Positions 1 through 8,632 of a stretch of DNA of 64,000 bases are shown one piece after another; position 1 is the stretch's first letter; the number at the start of each line of letters is the position of its first letter. The stretch is from an uncultured Lachnospiraceae bacterium (GTDB taxonomy: Bacteria > Bacillota > Clostridia > Lachnospirales > Lachnospiraceae). The stretch lies in assembly GCA_910588875.1 (NCBI GenBank), contig CAJURT010000010.1:1-64000 (forward strand), read 5' to 3'. The notes beneath the pieces were generated by a model. The model searched no databases. It was not told the origin of the DNA and saw nothing but the letters and a program-made list of their open reading frames with translations. Position numbers and translations under genes: made by a program.

Positions 1-245
1 AAGCGGAATCGAACTAACGTTGCGTGGTGGCGCAAGAGCGCCACACTCTGCCCCCGCCGCCCGGAGTCCCCGAGCCCCACCGACCGCTTGTCTGTCCGGC
101 TGCCCGGTTCGCAGTTTGGCGAGCAACGATAGTGAGATGGAGCGAAGCGGAATCGAACTAACGTTGCGTGGTGGCGCAAGAGCGCCACACTCTGCCCCCA
201 CCGACCGCTTGTCTGTCCCGCCGCCCGGTTCGCAGCTTAGCGAGC
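1..245. repeat. Imperfect tandem direct repeat at window edge
   Basis: The block at about 1-120 recurs from 145 onward (offset 144). Both copies share the stretch with a short hairpin, GTGGCGC-AAGA-GCGCCAC (27-44 and 171-188), and a CCGACCGCTTGTCTGTCC stretch. The second copy lacks roughly 18 bases in the middle. Reading frames through it are low-complexity (Ala/Arg/Pro) and have no credible ribosome binding site, so I treat the whole stretch before the first gene at 277 as non-coding repeat DNA. The left end is cut by the window, so the number of units is unknown. Confidence 0.7.
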
Positions 246-276
246 AATCCCTCAAAAAGAAAAGGAGCCCCCACTA

Positions 277-774
277 ATGAATGAATCCTACGCAGAATGC
301 CTAGTAAGGCGCCGCATCCCATTTTACGCCAACATCCTCGTCATCATCATGGGCGTTGTCACAGCCGTATGTGTGTTGCTGGCATTCACCACCAATATTA
401 TCGGAATAGTTCTGATGTTTGCCTCCGGATTTTGCTTTTATTTGTTAAACCGCAATTCCCGTGTGGAATTTGAGTATCTCTACGTGGAGAAGATTCTATC
501 CATTGACAAAATCCTTGGCAAGTCCAAACGCAAGAAGGCCTGGGAAGGGAAGATGGAAGACATCCAGGTGATAGCCCCGGCAGATTCCCATGCATTAAAT
601 GATTATGGGGCATCCAATGCCAAGACTCTGGATTTTTCATCCCAGCTGCCAGGGGCGAAGGTATATGCGGCAATCGTGCGCAGCGGTTCTGAGACGGTGA
701 AGGTCCTTTTTGAGCCGGATGACAAGATGCTGCAGTGTTTCCGCCAGACAGCCCCCAGGAAAGTGCTTCAGTAA
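277..774 (+). CDS. DUF6106-like membrane-associated protein
   Basis: A 165-residue protein with two hydrophobic segments near the N-terminus (about residues 15-38 and 40-58), followed by a soluble part containing YLYVEKILSIDKILGKSKRKK. This layout resembles the DUF6106 family of Lachnospiraceae, whose function is unknown. The ATG is preceded by AAAAGGAGCC, a good ribosome binding site. A strong hairpin terminator at 810-856 follows, so it is the last gene of its transcription unit and separate from guaB. The gene call is secure. The family name is from memory and less so. Confidence 0.75.
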   Translation: MNESYAECLVRRRIPFYANILVIIMGVVTAVCVLLAFTTNIIGIVLMFASGFCFYLLNRNSRVEFEYLYVEKILSIDKILGKSKRKKAWEGKMEDIQVIAPADSHALNDYGASNAKTLDFSSQLPGAKVYAAIVRSGSETVKVLFEPDDKMLQCFRQTAPRKVLQ

Positions 775-809
775 AGCTGAGGCTGTTTGAGGATAATTAT
801 CAAAAAAGA

Positions 810-858
810 GCAGCCGGCAAAATACGCCACAGACGTGCTTTGCCGGCTGCCCTTTTTT
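810..858 (+). terminator. Rho-independent terminator after the DUF6106-like gene
   Basis: A perfect 12-bp stem (810-821 with 839-850) with a 17-nt loop, followed by CCTTTTTTG. It separates the upstream gene from the guaB promoter. Confidence 0.9.
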
Positions 859-883
859 GTCTTATCCTTTTGTAAAAATGTGT

Positions 884-912
884 TTGACAAGCGTACAAAA
901 ATTTGCTACACT
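884..912 (+). promoter_or_regulatory. Sigma-A promoter of guaB
   Basis: TTGACA (884-889), a 17-bp spacer, then TACACT (907-912). It lies directly after the upstream terminator and about 65 bp before the guaB start. No purine-responsive aptamer fits in the short leader. Confidence 0.85.
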
Positions 913-978
913 AAGGAACTAATAAGTGGGAACAAAAATGAAATTTTTATAAAAACTAAAGAAAGAGAGGATGAAAGA

Positions 979-2433
979 ATGGGAACGATTATTGGCGATG
1001 GCATTACTTTTGATGATGTGTTGCTGGTTCCGGCGTATTCTCAGGTCATTCCGAACCAAGTGGATCTGACCACTTATCTGACCAGGAGCATTAAGTTGAA
1101 CATCCCATTGATGAGCGCTGGCATGGATACGGTTACAGAGCACCGGATGGCGATTGCCATGGCCCGTCAGGGCGGTATTGGGATTATTCACAAGAACATG
1201 TCGATTGAGGCACAGGCAGAAGAGGTAGATATGGTAAAGCGCTCGGAAAATGGCGTAATTACCGATCCTTTCTTCCTTTCTCCCGAGCATACCCTCAAAG
1301 ATGCGGACGAACTGATGGGCAAATTCCGGATCTCCGGTGTGCCGATCACGGAAGGCCGGAAGCTGGTAGGGATCATTACCAACCGTGACCTGAAATTTGA
1401 AGAAGATTTCACCAAGAAGATCAAGGAGTGCATGACCAGTGAGAACCTGGTGACGGCGAGGGAGGGCATTACCCTGACAGAGGCGAAGAAGATCCTTGCA
1501 AAGGCCAGGGTGGAGAAGCTGCCGATTGTGGATGATGATTTTAACCTTAAAGGCCTGATTACCATCAAGGATATCGAGAAGCAGATCCGCTACCCGCTGT
1601 CCGCCAAGGACGAACAAGGGCGCCTGCTTTGCGGGGCAGCAGTCGGGATCACTGCCAATGTCTTGGAACGGGTCAGCGCCCTGGTTAATGCCAAGGTGGA
1701 TGTGGTGGTCCTGGATTCTGCCCATGGCCATTCGGAGAATGTCCTGCATTGCGTGAGGATGATCAAAGAGGCATATCCAAAGCTTGCTGTGATTGCAGGG
1801 AATGTTGCCACCAAAGAGGCAACCAAGGCCCTGATTGAGGCAGGGGTGGATGCGGTCAAGGTGGGGATCGGGCCTGGTTCGATCTGTACCACCCGGGTGG
1901 TGGCGGGAATCGGTGTCCCACAGGTTACTGCTGTCATGGATTGCTATGAGATGGCCAAGGTGTATAACATTCCGATTATTGCAGACGGCGGCATTAAGTA
2001 TTCCGGTGATGTCACGAAGGCAATCGCGGCCGGTGCAAATGTATGTATGATGGGAAGCATGTTTGCGGGCTGTGATGAGAGCCCGGGGAATTTTGAACTG
2101 TACCAGGGCAGAAAGTATAAGGTATACCGTGGCATGGGCTCCATCGCGGCAATGGAAAACGGCAGCAAGGACCGTTATTTCCAGTCAGATGCCAAGAAGC
2201 TGGTTCCTGAGGGAGTGGAGGGCCGGGTGGCTTATAAGGGGTTGGTGGAAGATACGGTGTTCCAGATTTTAGGCGGCCTGCGTTCCGGCATGGGATACTG
2301 CGGGGCGGCTGACATCAGGACCCTGCAGGAGACGGGGCGTTTTGTCCGGATTTCTGCGGCATCCCTCAAGGAAAGTCATCCCCATGACATCCACATTACC
2401 AAGGAAGCCCCGAACTATAGTGTGGATGAGTAA
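979..2433 (+). CDS. guaB: Inosine-5'-monophosphate dehydrogenase
   Basis: Oxidises IMP to XMP with NAD+, the committed step of GMP synthesis. The 484-residue protein starts MGTIIGDGITFDDVLL, and the reading frame extends 64 codons further upstream, but only the ATG at 979 has a ribosome binding site (AGAGAGG) and the family's usual N-terminus. The upstream part also overlaps the promoter. A CBS-domain pair lies at about residues 95-210. The catalytic loop GPGSICTTR carries Cys303, and the flap motif and C-terminal GLRSGMGYCG are present. It is monocistronic, between its own promoter (884-912) and terminator (2473-2504). Confidence 0.97.
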   Translation: MGTIIGDGITFDDVLLVPAYSQVIPNQVDLTTYLTRSIKLNIPLMSAGMDTVTEHRMAIAMARQGGIGIIHKNMSIEAQAEEVDMVKRSENGVITDPFFLSPEHTLKDADELMGKFRISGVPITEGRKLVGIITNRDLKFEEDFTKKIKECMTSENLVTAREGITLTEAKKILAKARVEKLPIVDDDFNLKGLITIKDIEKQIRYPLSAKDEQGRLLCGAAVGITANVLERVSALVNAKVDVVVLDSAHGHSENVLHCVRMIKEAYPKLAVIAGNVATKEATKALIEAGVDAVKVGIGPGSICTTRVVAGIGVPQVTAVMDCYEMAKVYNIPIIADGGIKYSGDVTKAIAAGANVCMMGSMFAGCDESPGNFELYQGRKYKVYRGMGSIAAMENGSKDRYFQSDAKKLVPEGVEGRVAYKGLVEDTVFQILGGLRSGMGYCGAADIRTLQETGRFVRISAASLKESHPHDIHITKEAPNYSVDE

Positions 2434-2472
2434 CAAAAGAAGAAATTTGACGATAATTTGACGATAATTTTG

Positions 2473-2504
2473 TGCCTGCCATGTTTTACATGGCGGGCAT
2501 TTTG
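2473..2504 (+). terminator. Rho-independent terminator of guaB
   Basis: An 11-bp stem (2473-2483 with 2489-2499, one G-T pair), TTTTA loop and a T-rich tail. Confidence 0.85.
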
Positions 2505-2709
2505 TGTTATACTGTATTTAATTGTAGGAAGAAAAGGGTGAATTTGGCAGAATGCGGACAGATGGTTGCCGCTCACAGGCGCCCTGTGAGCGTAACTGCA
2601 CATACCCGCTGAAGTTTGCCTGCCTGCAAAAAAATATAGTTGGAAGTGTAGCCTAATTAAGGAAAATATGGTATACTAAATCGATAATTTATGGATGGTG
2701 GAAGGGACT
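2505..2709 (+). other. Intergenic stretch with promoter-like boxes and a hairpin
   Basis: About 200 bases without a gene. TATACT occurs at 2508-2513 with no good -35. A 9-bp perfect hairpin, GCTCACAGG-CGC-CCTGTGAGC, lies at 2571-2591, and a second TATACT at 2672-2677 could serve the following gene. I do not recognise an RNA family here. Confidence 0.4.
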
Positions 2710-3156
2710 ATGCTGAACGAGGACAAGATTAAGCTGATGACAGGGATTGCAATGTTTGAAAAGCGGGAGGGGAAGAGGATCTTTCCTGTCAACCGCTATT
2801 TTCAGAGCGATTATATCAGCAGGCATATGTTCCGGTCTTTCTTTTCCTATACAATATGTTATTTGCTGTGTGCCGTGACCTGGGTTTTATACCATATGGA
2901 ACAGTTGCTGAATACATTGGATATCAGCGAAGTGGTGGGGACAGGGAAGTACGCGGTGACTTTGTATGTGTCGGGCCTGGTTTTGTACCTGGCCATTACC
3001 TGGCTGGTGTACCGCAAGCGGTATGAGTATGCCAGACGTGGCATGAAGATTTATGTGGCGAAGTTAAAGCGCCTGGAGAAACGGTATGAGTTCCAGAACC
3101 GTGCCAGAGAATTGTCAAAGGAGGGCAGCCGCCATGATCGTGCTTCTCGAAATTAA
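2710..3156 (+). CDS. Small membrane protein, first gene of the cdaA operon
   Basis: A 148-residue protein of unknown function with two transmembrane segments (about residues 47-65 and 84-103) and a basic C-terminal tail rich in Arg, Lys and Glu that may form a cytoplasmic helix (YVAKLKRLEKRYEFQNRAREL). The start at 2710 is preferred over an ATG 15 bases earlier because GGAAGGG sits correctly before it. Its 3' end overlaps the next gene by 23 bases, so the two are probably translationally coupled. It could be an accessory of the c-di-AMP synthase; that is inference from position only. Confidence 0.75.
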   Translation: MLNEDKIKLMTGIAMFEKREGKRIFPVNRYFQSDYISRHMFRSFFSYTICYLLCAVTWVLYHMEQLLNTLDISEVVGTGKYAVTLYVSGLVLYLAITWLVYRKRYEYARRGMKIYVAKLKRLEKRYEFQNRARELSKEGSRHDRASRN

Positions 3157-4105
3157 GGAGAGGTTAAAATTATTCTATGGGAAATTCGCGGCGCCGGTGG
3201 ATGCAGGGATGAAGTTCTGTGCCAGCCTGGTAGCATTGGTCTTGATGAACAGCAATTTGGGATATCTGGATAAATTTAAGAATCCTTTGGTGATGGCAGG
3301 GCTGGCGCTTTTCTGTGCATTTGTCCCTTATGGGGTGATCAGTGTGGTTTTGGCTGCTGTTTTGCTGGGGCATATCTATGCGGTGTCGATGGAATGCGCA
3401 TTGCTGACCGGTATTTTCCTGGTCTTGGTGGCGCTTTTATATTATGGGCTGCAGCCGAGGGACAGCTATTGGCTGGTCCTGACCCCGATAGCATTTGCCT
3501 TGAGGATCCCTTTTGTGATTCCTTTGCTTGCAGGTTTGTCTGGCGGGCTGGCCGGGGCAATACCAGTGGGCTGTGGCGTGGCAGTTTATTATATTATGCT
3601 CTATGTCAAGCAGAATGCAGGTGTCCTGACCAATGACGCAGCAGTGGATATTACGGAGAGATATGTACAGCTGATCCGCACCATGATGTCAAACAAGGAG
3701 ATGATGGTCATGGTTGCCGCATGTGCGGCCGGCATCCTGGTGGTATACCTGATCCGCCTGCTTTCCGTGGATTATGCCTGGATACTGGCCATCGTGTTCG
3801 GCTCGGTGAGCCAGATGGCAGTGGTTTTCACAGGGGACTACCTGTTTGATGTACAGATTTCCTTACAGCAGCTGATTGTGGGGACTTTGTTTTCCCTGAT
3901 TGTGGCTGGGATTTACCATTTTTTTGTGTTTGCCGTAGATTATAGCAGGACGGAGTATACACAGTTTGAGGATGATGATTATGTGTATTACGTCAAAGCG
4001 GTTCCGAAGGTGGTGGTGTCCAAACCGGATGTGCGTGTTCAGCGGATCAATGACCCGAAAAAGTCCCGCCAGGGCGGACATAGGGAAAGAGAGGCCAGAT
4101 CATGA
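3134..4105 (+). CDS. Polytopic membrane protein upstream of cdaA
   Basis: A 323-residue integral membrane protein of unknown function with at least seven hydrophobic segments and a charged C-terminal tail (after about residue 260: DYSRTEYTQFEDDDYVYYVK). The start at 3134 (MIVLLEIKERL) is chosen because AAGGAGGG lies nine bases upstream; the frame is open 48 bases further but without a ribosome site. It overlaps the previous gene, and its last four bases overlap the cdaA start (ATGA), so it is tightly coupled to cdaA. I do not recognise the family. Confidence 0.85.
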   Translation: MIVLLEIKERLKLFYGKFAAPVDAGMKFCASLVALVLMNSNLGYLDKFKNPLVMAGLALFCAFVPYGVISVVLAAVLLGHIYAVSMECALLTGIFLVLVALLYYGLQPRDSYWLVLTPIAFALRIPFVIPLLAGLSGGLAGAIPVGCGVAVYYIMLYVKQNAGVLTNDAAVDITERYVQLIRTMMSNKEMMVMVAACAAGILVVYLIRLLSVDYAWILAIVFGSVSQMAVVFTGDYLFDVQISLQQLIVGTLFSLIVAGIYHFFVFAVDYSRTEYTQFEDDDYVYYVKAVPKVVVSKPDVRVQRINDPKKSRQGGHREREARS

Positions 4106-4992
4106 CGGATGTTTTTCAAGGGGAAGGCATATGGCGGGGGCTTGAGTCCTGGTTTTCTTTCCTGCCAAGGATAACCCTGACCAACATATTTGAGATCATT
4201 ATCATTGCATTCCTGGTATATGAGATTTTATACTGGATTATGAATACGCGTGCCTGGACGCTGTTAAAAGGGCTTTTGGTAATCGGGCTTTTTGCGGCGA
4301 TGGCGGCGATCCTGAAACTGAATACGATTTTGTGGATATTAGAAAAAACCACTACGATTGCCGTGACGGCCCTGGTGATCATATTCCAGCCGGAACTGCG
4401 CAAGGCTCTGGAACAGCTGGGAAGCCAGAATCTGCTTGCGGGGATTTTGGCTTTTGATGACGGCAAAGAGGAGGCGGCATTTACCGAACGGACGGCGAAT
4501 GAGATCGTGCGGGCAACCTTCGAGATGGCAAAAGTGAAGACCGGGGCATTGATTGTCCTGGAACGCAATATGCCTCTCAAAGAGATAGAACGCACAGGGA
4601 TAGAGATTAACGGATTGGTCAGCAGCCAGCTTCTGATCAATATTTTTGAACATAATACCCCCCTCCATGACGGGGCGGTTGTGATCCGGGGCAATCGGGT
4701 AACGGCAGCAACCTGTTACCTTCCCTTATCGGACAATATGATGATCAGCAAGGAACTTGGCACCCGCCACCGGGCAGCGGTGGGAGTGAGCGAAGTGACG
4801 GACAGCCTGACAATCGTAGTTTCGGAGGAGACGGGGCGGGTATCCCTTGTGGAGGGCGGGATGCTGCGGAGGATCAGCGATGCAGACAGCCTGCGGCAGG
4901 CGTTGGTGCAGATGGAGAAGCAGGAGGAAGCAGGGGGGAACCGGTTTAAGATTTGGAAGGGAATAAAGAAGAATGAAAGAAAGGCTGATTAA
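4102..4992 (+). CDS. cdaA: Membrane-bound diadenylate cyclase
   Basis: Makes cyclic di-AMP from two ATP molecules; this nucleotide controls potassium and osmotic balance in Firmicutes. The 296-residue protein has N-terminal hydrophobic segments (about residues 25-95), then a DAC (DisA_N) domain with the catalytic DGA motif (190-192, in LHDGAVV) and the RHR motif (222-224, in TRHRAAVG). It overlaps its upstream neighbour by four bases and the downstream cdaR by 20, the usual cdaA-cdaR order. In many Firmicutes glmM follows; here ptsH and ptsI do instead. Confidence 0.96.
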   Translation: MTDVFQGEGIWRGLESWFSFLPRITLTNIFEIIIIAFLVYEILYWIMNTRAWTLLKGLLVIGLFAAMAAILKLNTILWILEKTTTIAVTALVIIFQPELRKALEQLGSQNLLAGILAFDDGKEEAAFTERTANEIVRATFEMAKVKTGALIVLERNMPLKEIERTGIEINGLVSSQLLINIFEHNTPLHDGAVVIRGNRVTAATCYLPLSDNMMISKELGTRHRAAVGVSEVTDSLTIVVSEETGRVSLVEGGMLRRISDADSLRQALVQMEKQEEAGGNRFKIWKGIKKNERKAD

Positions 4993-6388
4993 TAATCTGG
5001 GACTGAAGGTTCTTTCTGTCTTTTTGGCATTTATTATCTGGCTGGTAGTCGTCAATGTTTCCAATCCCCTGGTGAACCGCCGCAGGGAGGTGACGCTTGA
5101 TATTGAGAACAGCGAGGTGCTCACGGCAGCCAGGCGGGCATATAAGATCAGCAGCAAAAGTACGGTGACAGTGAGTTTTGATGTCCATACCAGGGACGAA
5201 TATAAGATTCAGCTGTCTGATTTCCGGGCATATATAGACCTTTCGGAACTCTACGATGTCACTGGTTCCGTACCCGTGAAGGTGGAGGTTCTCCACAATG
5301 ACAATATCTACAGCAATGTTACGGCAAAGCCAGGGGTAGTCCGGGTGGAGACGGAGGAGATACAGACCAAGCCATTTGAACTTGTGGCTGATGTGCAGGG
5401 GGCGGCGGCTGAGGGGTATGCCCTTGGCAGCGTGATCCTTACCCCGGATGTGGTGACTGTGGAGGGACCGATTTCCCAGGTGGGCCTGATCAACCATGTG
5501 GGGGTGCGGATCCAGGCAGATGCCTTAAGCGGCGATATGGAAGGCCATACAGGGCTGGTGTTCTATGATGCCAACGGCAATGAACTGGAGGTAGACGACC
5601 GGGTATACACCAATGTGGACGAGACAGGGATTGATTATAAGCTATATGTGAATAAGGTAAAGGAATTGATGCTGGATTTCGACGTGTCCGGGGAGGCGGC
5701 GCCAGGCCACCGCTATACCGGGGTAACCTGTTCCCGGCGCAGCATTCCGGTTACCGGTTCCCGTTCTGTCCTCTCTTCCCTGAATACGGTTGTGGTGCCG
5801 GATACGGTTTTAAACCTTAATGGCGCCTCGAAGGACCAGGTGGTTACCGTGGACATCCGGGAATACCTGCCAGAAGGGGTGGAACTTGCTGATTCGGAGG
5901 ATCCGATGGTGGAGATCCGCCTCCAGGTGGAGCCGATGGTAACCAGGGTTATGGAACTGGTGGAGAGGGATATAACCCTGGGCGGCCAGGAAAGCGACCG
6001 GTATTACCGTTTTGTGCCTTCACGGGTAGAGGTGACGGTACAGGGGCTGAGTGAAGAACTTGACAGCGTGACAGAGGAGGATCTGGGGGCATTTGTGGAT
6101 GTGGAAGGGCTGGGGCCCGGGCTTCATCCAGGGAACATGGCATTTTCGGAAAGTGATATATTTACAGTGGTCTCCTGGCAGGACTTCCAGATTGAGGTGA
6201 CTCTCCGCAGCGGCGTGGTGGAGGCAGGGACACAGCCCCAGGAGTCTGCGGAACCGGAGGAGGAGAGCAGCGGCGGCCAGGTATATTCTGCCAGGGAGCC
6301 AGGCCTGACGGAGCCTGCGGCAGAGGCAGGCGCAACAGCGGGGGCTGTGGTACAAGGGACACAGCAAGAGACAGGGGCATCTGAGTAG
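4973..6388 (+). CDS. cdaR: YbbR-domain protein, CdaA regulator
   Basis: A 471-residue protein with a single N-terminal membrane anchor (about residues 11-29) and an extracytoplasmic region of repeated YbbR-type beta-rich domains (about 40-400). It ends in a Glu/Ala/Thr-rich low-complexity tail (about 405-471). CdaR proteins bind and modulate CdaA. The start overlaps cdaA by 20 bases, with GGAAGGGAATAAAGA upstream as a ribosome site. The tail is longer than I would expect, but a poorly conserved C-terminus is common here. Confidence 0.93.
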   Translation: MKERLINNLGLKVLSVFLAFIIWLVVVNVSNPLVNRRREVTLDIENSEVLTAARRAYKISSKSTVTVSFDVHTRDEYKIQLSDFRAYIDLSELYDVTGSVPVKVEVLHNDNIYSNVTAKPGVVRVETEEIQTKPFELVADVQGAAAEGYALGSVILTPDVVTVEGPISQVGLINHVGVRIQADALSGDMEGHTGLVFYDANGNELEVDDRVYTNVDETGIDYKLYVNKVKELMLDFDVSGEAAPGHRYTGVTCSRRSIPVTGSRSVLSSLNTVVVPDTVLNLNGASKDQVVTVDIREYLPEGVELADSEDPMVEIRLQVEPMVTRVMELVERDITLGGQESDRYYRFVPSRVEVTVQGLSEELDSVTEEDLGAFVDVEGLGPGLHPGNMAFSESDIFTVVSWQDFQIEVTLRSGVVEAGTQPQESAEPEEESSGGQVYSAREPGLTEPAAEAGATAGAVVQGTQQETGASE

Positions 6389-6408
6389 AGAATGAAAAGA
6401 GGGATAAA

Positions 6409-6672
6409 GTGGTTAGCAGGAACGTTACGATAAAAAATGCATCTGGTCTGCATCTGCGCCCGACCGGTATGCTGTGCAATGAGGCGATAAAATACCTGTC
6501 GTCAGTAAAATTTACGTGCCGCAATAATCTAACCAATGCCAAGAGCGTGCTGAGCGTGTTGGGAGCCTGCATCAAATGTGGGGATGAGATCGAATTTGTA
6601 TGTGAGGGGCCCGATGAGGAGGAAGCGCTTGCGGCGATGGTCCGTTTGGTGGAAAGCGGCCTCGGGGAGTAA
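6409..6672 (+). CDS. ptsH: HPr phosphocarrier protein
   Basis: Carries phosphate from enzyme I to the sugar-specific PTS enzymes. At 87 residues it has normal HPr length. The phospho-histidine is His15 in SGLHLRPTG, with Leu where most HPr proteins have Ala after the His. The regulatory serine is Ser46 in NAKSVLSVL, the HPr kinase site. It starts with GTG preceded by AAAAGAGGG. It follows cdaR by 20 bases and precedes ptsI by 94, so it may be transcribed from the c-di-AMP operon. The retained Ser46 suggests it takes part in carbon catabolite control. Confidence 0.93.
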   Translation: MVSRNVTIKNASGLHLRPTGMLCNEAIKYLSSVKFTCRNNLTNAKSVLSVLGACIKCGDEIEFVCEGPDEEEALAAMVRLVESGLGE

Positions 6673-6766
6673 GGAGAGGACATGTGGGGCGTGATGGTTC
6701 AGGGAGCGATTTGGCCATACACATGGCTGAATGGTACCATAAATAATTAATAAGGAGGAGTTGACC

Positions 6767-8482
6767 ATGTTTAAGGGAACAAATGCTTCTTCCGGAATCG
6801 GCATTGGGAGTGCTGTGATTGTGGAGGAAGCGGAACTGGTAATCGAGAAAAAGGTGGTTACTGACGTTGAAGGGGAAGTCTTGCGTTTTAAGGGAGCGCT
6901 GGACAAGACCATGAAGGACACGGAGACATTGGCAGCAGATTTGGCCACCCGGGTAGGGGAGAAGGAGGCAGAAATCCTCCAGGGCCATCTGATGCTTTTG
7001 ATGGATCCCATGCTGACCGGGGAGATTGAGAACACGATTAAGGGGGAGCGCATCTGCAGTGAGTTTGCCATTGAGATGGTCTGCACCATGTATGCCAATG
7101 TGTTTGCCGGGATGGATGATGAACTGATGCAGCAGCGGGCTACCGATATGCGGGACATTAAGACCCGGATGCAGCGTGTCCTTCTGGGTGTGGAATCTGT
7201 AGACATTGCATCCCTGCCGGAGGGGAGCATCCTGGTCGCAAAGGATCTGACCCCTTCCATGACTGCGGGAATTAACCCGAAGAATGTTGTGGGGATTGTT
7301 ACGGAACTGGGAGGGAAGACTTCCCACAGCGCGATCCTGGCGCGTGCGCTGGAGATCCCTGCGGTGGTTGCCGTAAGTGATTTCCTGTCTCAGGTGAAGA
7401 ACGGGGAGCGGGTTATTTTGGACGGGGACACAGGGATTGTCTATGTGAACCCGGATGCAGAGATCGAAGGGGAATATACGGCCAAAAGAGATGCATTCCT
7501 GGCGGAGAAAAAGGAACTTGAAAAATATATTGGGCAGCCCACCACCACCAAGGATGGGGTGACGGTGGAACTGGTGGCCAACATCGGCAAGCCGAAGGAC
7601 GTGGAGAAGGTACTCCAGTATGACGGGGAAGGGGTTGGCCTGTTTAGGACCGAGTTTTTGTTCATGGACCGCAATTCCATGCCGACAGAGGAGGAACAGT
7701 TCGAGGCATATAAGAAAGTGGCGGAGGCTCTTGAAGGGAAGCCGGTGATTATCCGCACGCTGGATATCGGCGGGGACAAGGAGATCCCTTACATGGGGCT
7801 GGAAAAGGACGAGAACCCGTTTTTGGGATACCGGGCAATCCGCCTTTGTTTAGACCGTAAGGAGGATATCTATAAGCCGCAGCTGCGTGCTTTGCTTCGG
7901 GCCAGCGCCTATGGCAATATTAAGATTATGATTCCCCTGGTCACCTGTATCGACGAGTACAGGGAGGCGAAGATGCTGATCGATGAACTGAAGTTGGAGT
8001 TAGGACGCCAGGGGATTGCTTACAATAAGGATATCCAGGTGGGCATCATGGTGGAGACGGCGGCTGCTTCTTTGATCGCGGATATTTTTGCCAAGGAGGT
8101 TGATTTCTTTAGCATTGGCACCAATGACCTGACCCAATATACCATGTCGGTGGACCGGGGCAATGATAAGATTTCTTATCTGTATTCCACTTTCAATCCG
8201 GCAGTGCTCCGCAGCATCCGCAGGATTATTACCTGTGCCCGTGAGGCAGGGATCATGGTGGGGATGTGCGGTGAGGCGGCCAGTGACCCGATGATGATAC
8301 CCCTTCTTTTGGCATTTGGGCTGAACGAATTCAGCATGAGCGCCTCGGCGATTTTGTATTCGAGAAAATTGATCACCAGCCTCAGCACGGAAGAATTGAA
8401 GGCAGTGGCAGATAAGGCCATGAGTTTTGCTACTACAAAAGAAGTAGAAGATTATATGCGTGAGTTCGTTGCAGGGCTGTAA
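6767..8482 (+). CDS. ptsI: PTS enzyme I (PEP-protein phosphotransferase)
   Basis: Transfers phosphate from phosphoenolpyruvate to HPr. The 571 residues match the family. The swivelling phosphohistidine is about His187 in GGKTSHSAILA. The C-terminal PEP-binding barrel shows GLFRTEFLFMDR, GTNDLTQY and the catalytic cysteine in GMCGEAASD. A TTG six bases earlier is in frame, but AAGGAGGA (6752-6759) is spaced correctly for the ATG at 6767. A hairpin at 8499-8526 closes the unit. Confidence 0.97.
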   Translation: MFKGTNASSGIGIGSAVIVEEAELVIEKKVVTDVEGEVLRFKGALDKTMKDTETLAADLATRVGEKEAEILQGHLMLLMDPMLTGEIENTIKGERICSEFAIEMVCTMYANVFAGMDDELMQQRATDMRDIKTRMQRVLLGVESVDIASLPEGSILVAKDLTPSMTAGINPKNVVGIVTELGGKTSHSAILARALEIPAVVAVSDFLSQVKNGERVILDGDTGIVYVNPDAEIEGEYTAKRDAFLAEKKELEKYIGQPTTTKDGVTVELVANIGKPKDVEKVLQYDGEGVGLFRTEFLFMDRNSMPTEEEQFEAYKKVAEALEGKPVIIRTLDIGGDKEIPYMGLEKDENPFLGYRAIRLCLDRKEDIYKPQLRALLRASAYGNIKIMIPLVTCIDEYREAKMLIDELKLELGRQGIAYNKDIQVGIMVETAAASLIADIFAKEVDFFSIGTNDLTQYTMSVDRGNDKISYLYSTFNPAVLRSIRRIITCAREAGIMVGMCGEAASDPMMIPLLLAFGLNEFSMSASAILYSRKLITSLSTEELKAVADKAMSFATTKEVEDYMREFVAGL

Positions 8483-8498
8483 TTGACACGACAGGCTT

Positions 8499-8532
8499 TG
8501 GCTGCCACATGGGCATGTGGCAGCCATTTCTA
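8499..8532 (+). terminator. Probable terminator after ptsI
   Basis: A 12-bp near-perfect stem, GGCTGCCACATG with CATGTGGCAGCC (about 8500-8525), with a tight loop and a weak ATTTCT tail. Confidence 0.65.
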
Positions 8533-8632
8533 CAGATTTCCACAGACATGCCTGGCAAAGGGGCAGGCTGCGGCAAGACGGCCTGAGGGGACACCTGGAA
8601 GGATAAAGAACGCAGGATAGGATGGTTGTTGT

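Noticed and set aside
919..1749. A 276-codon minus-strand frame across guaB
   Set aside because: Antisense shadow of a well-conserved gene, with no ribosome site and low-complexity His/Gln content.
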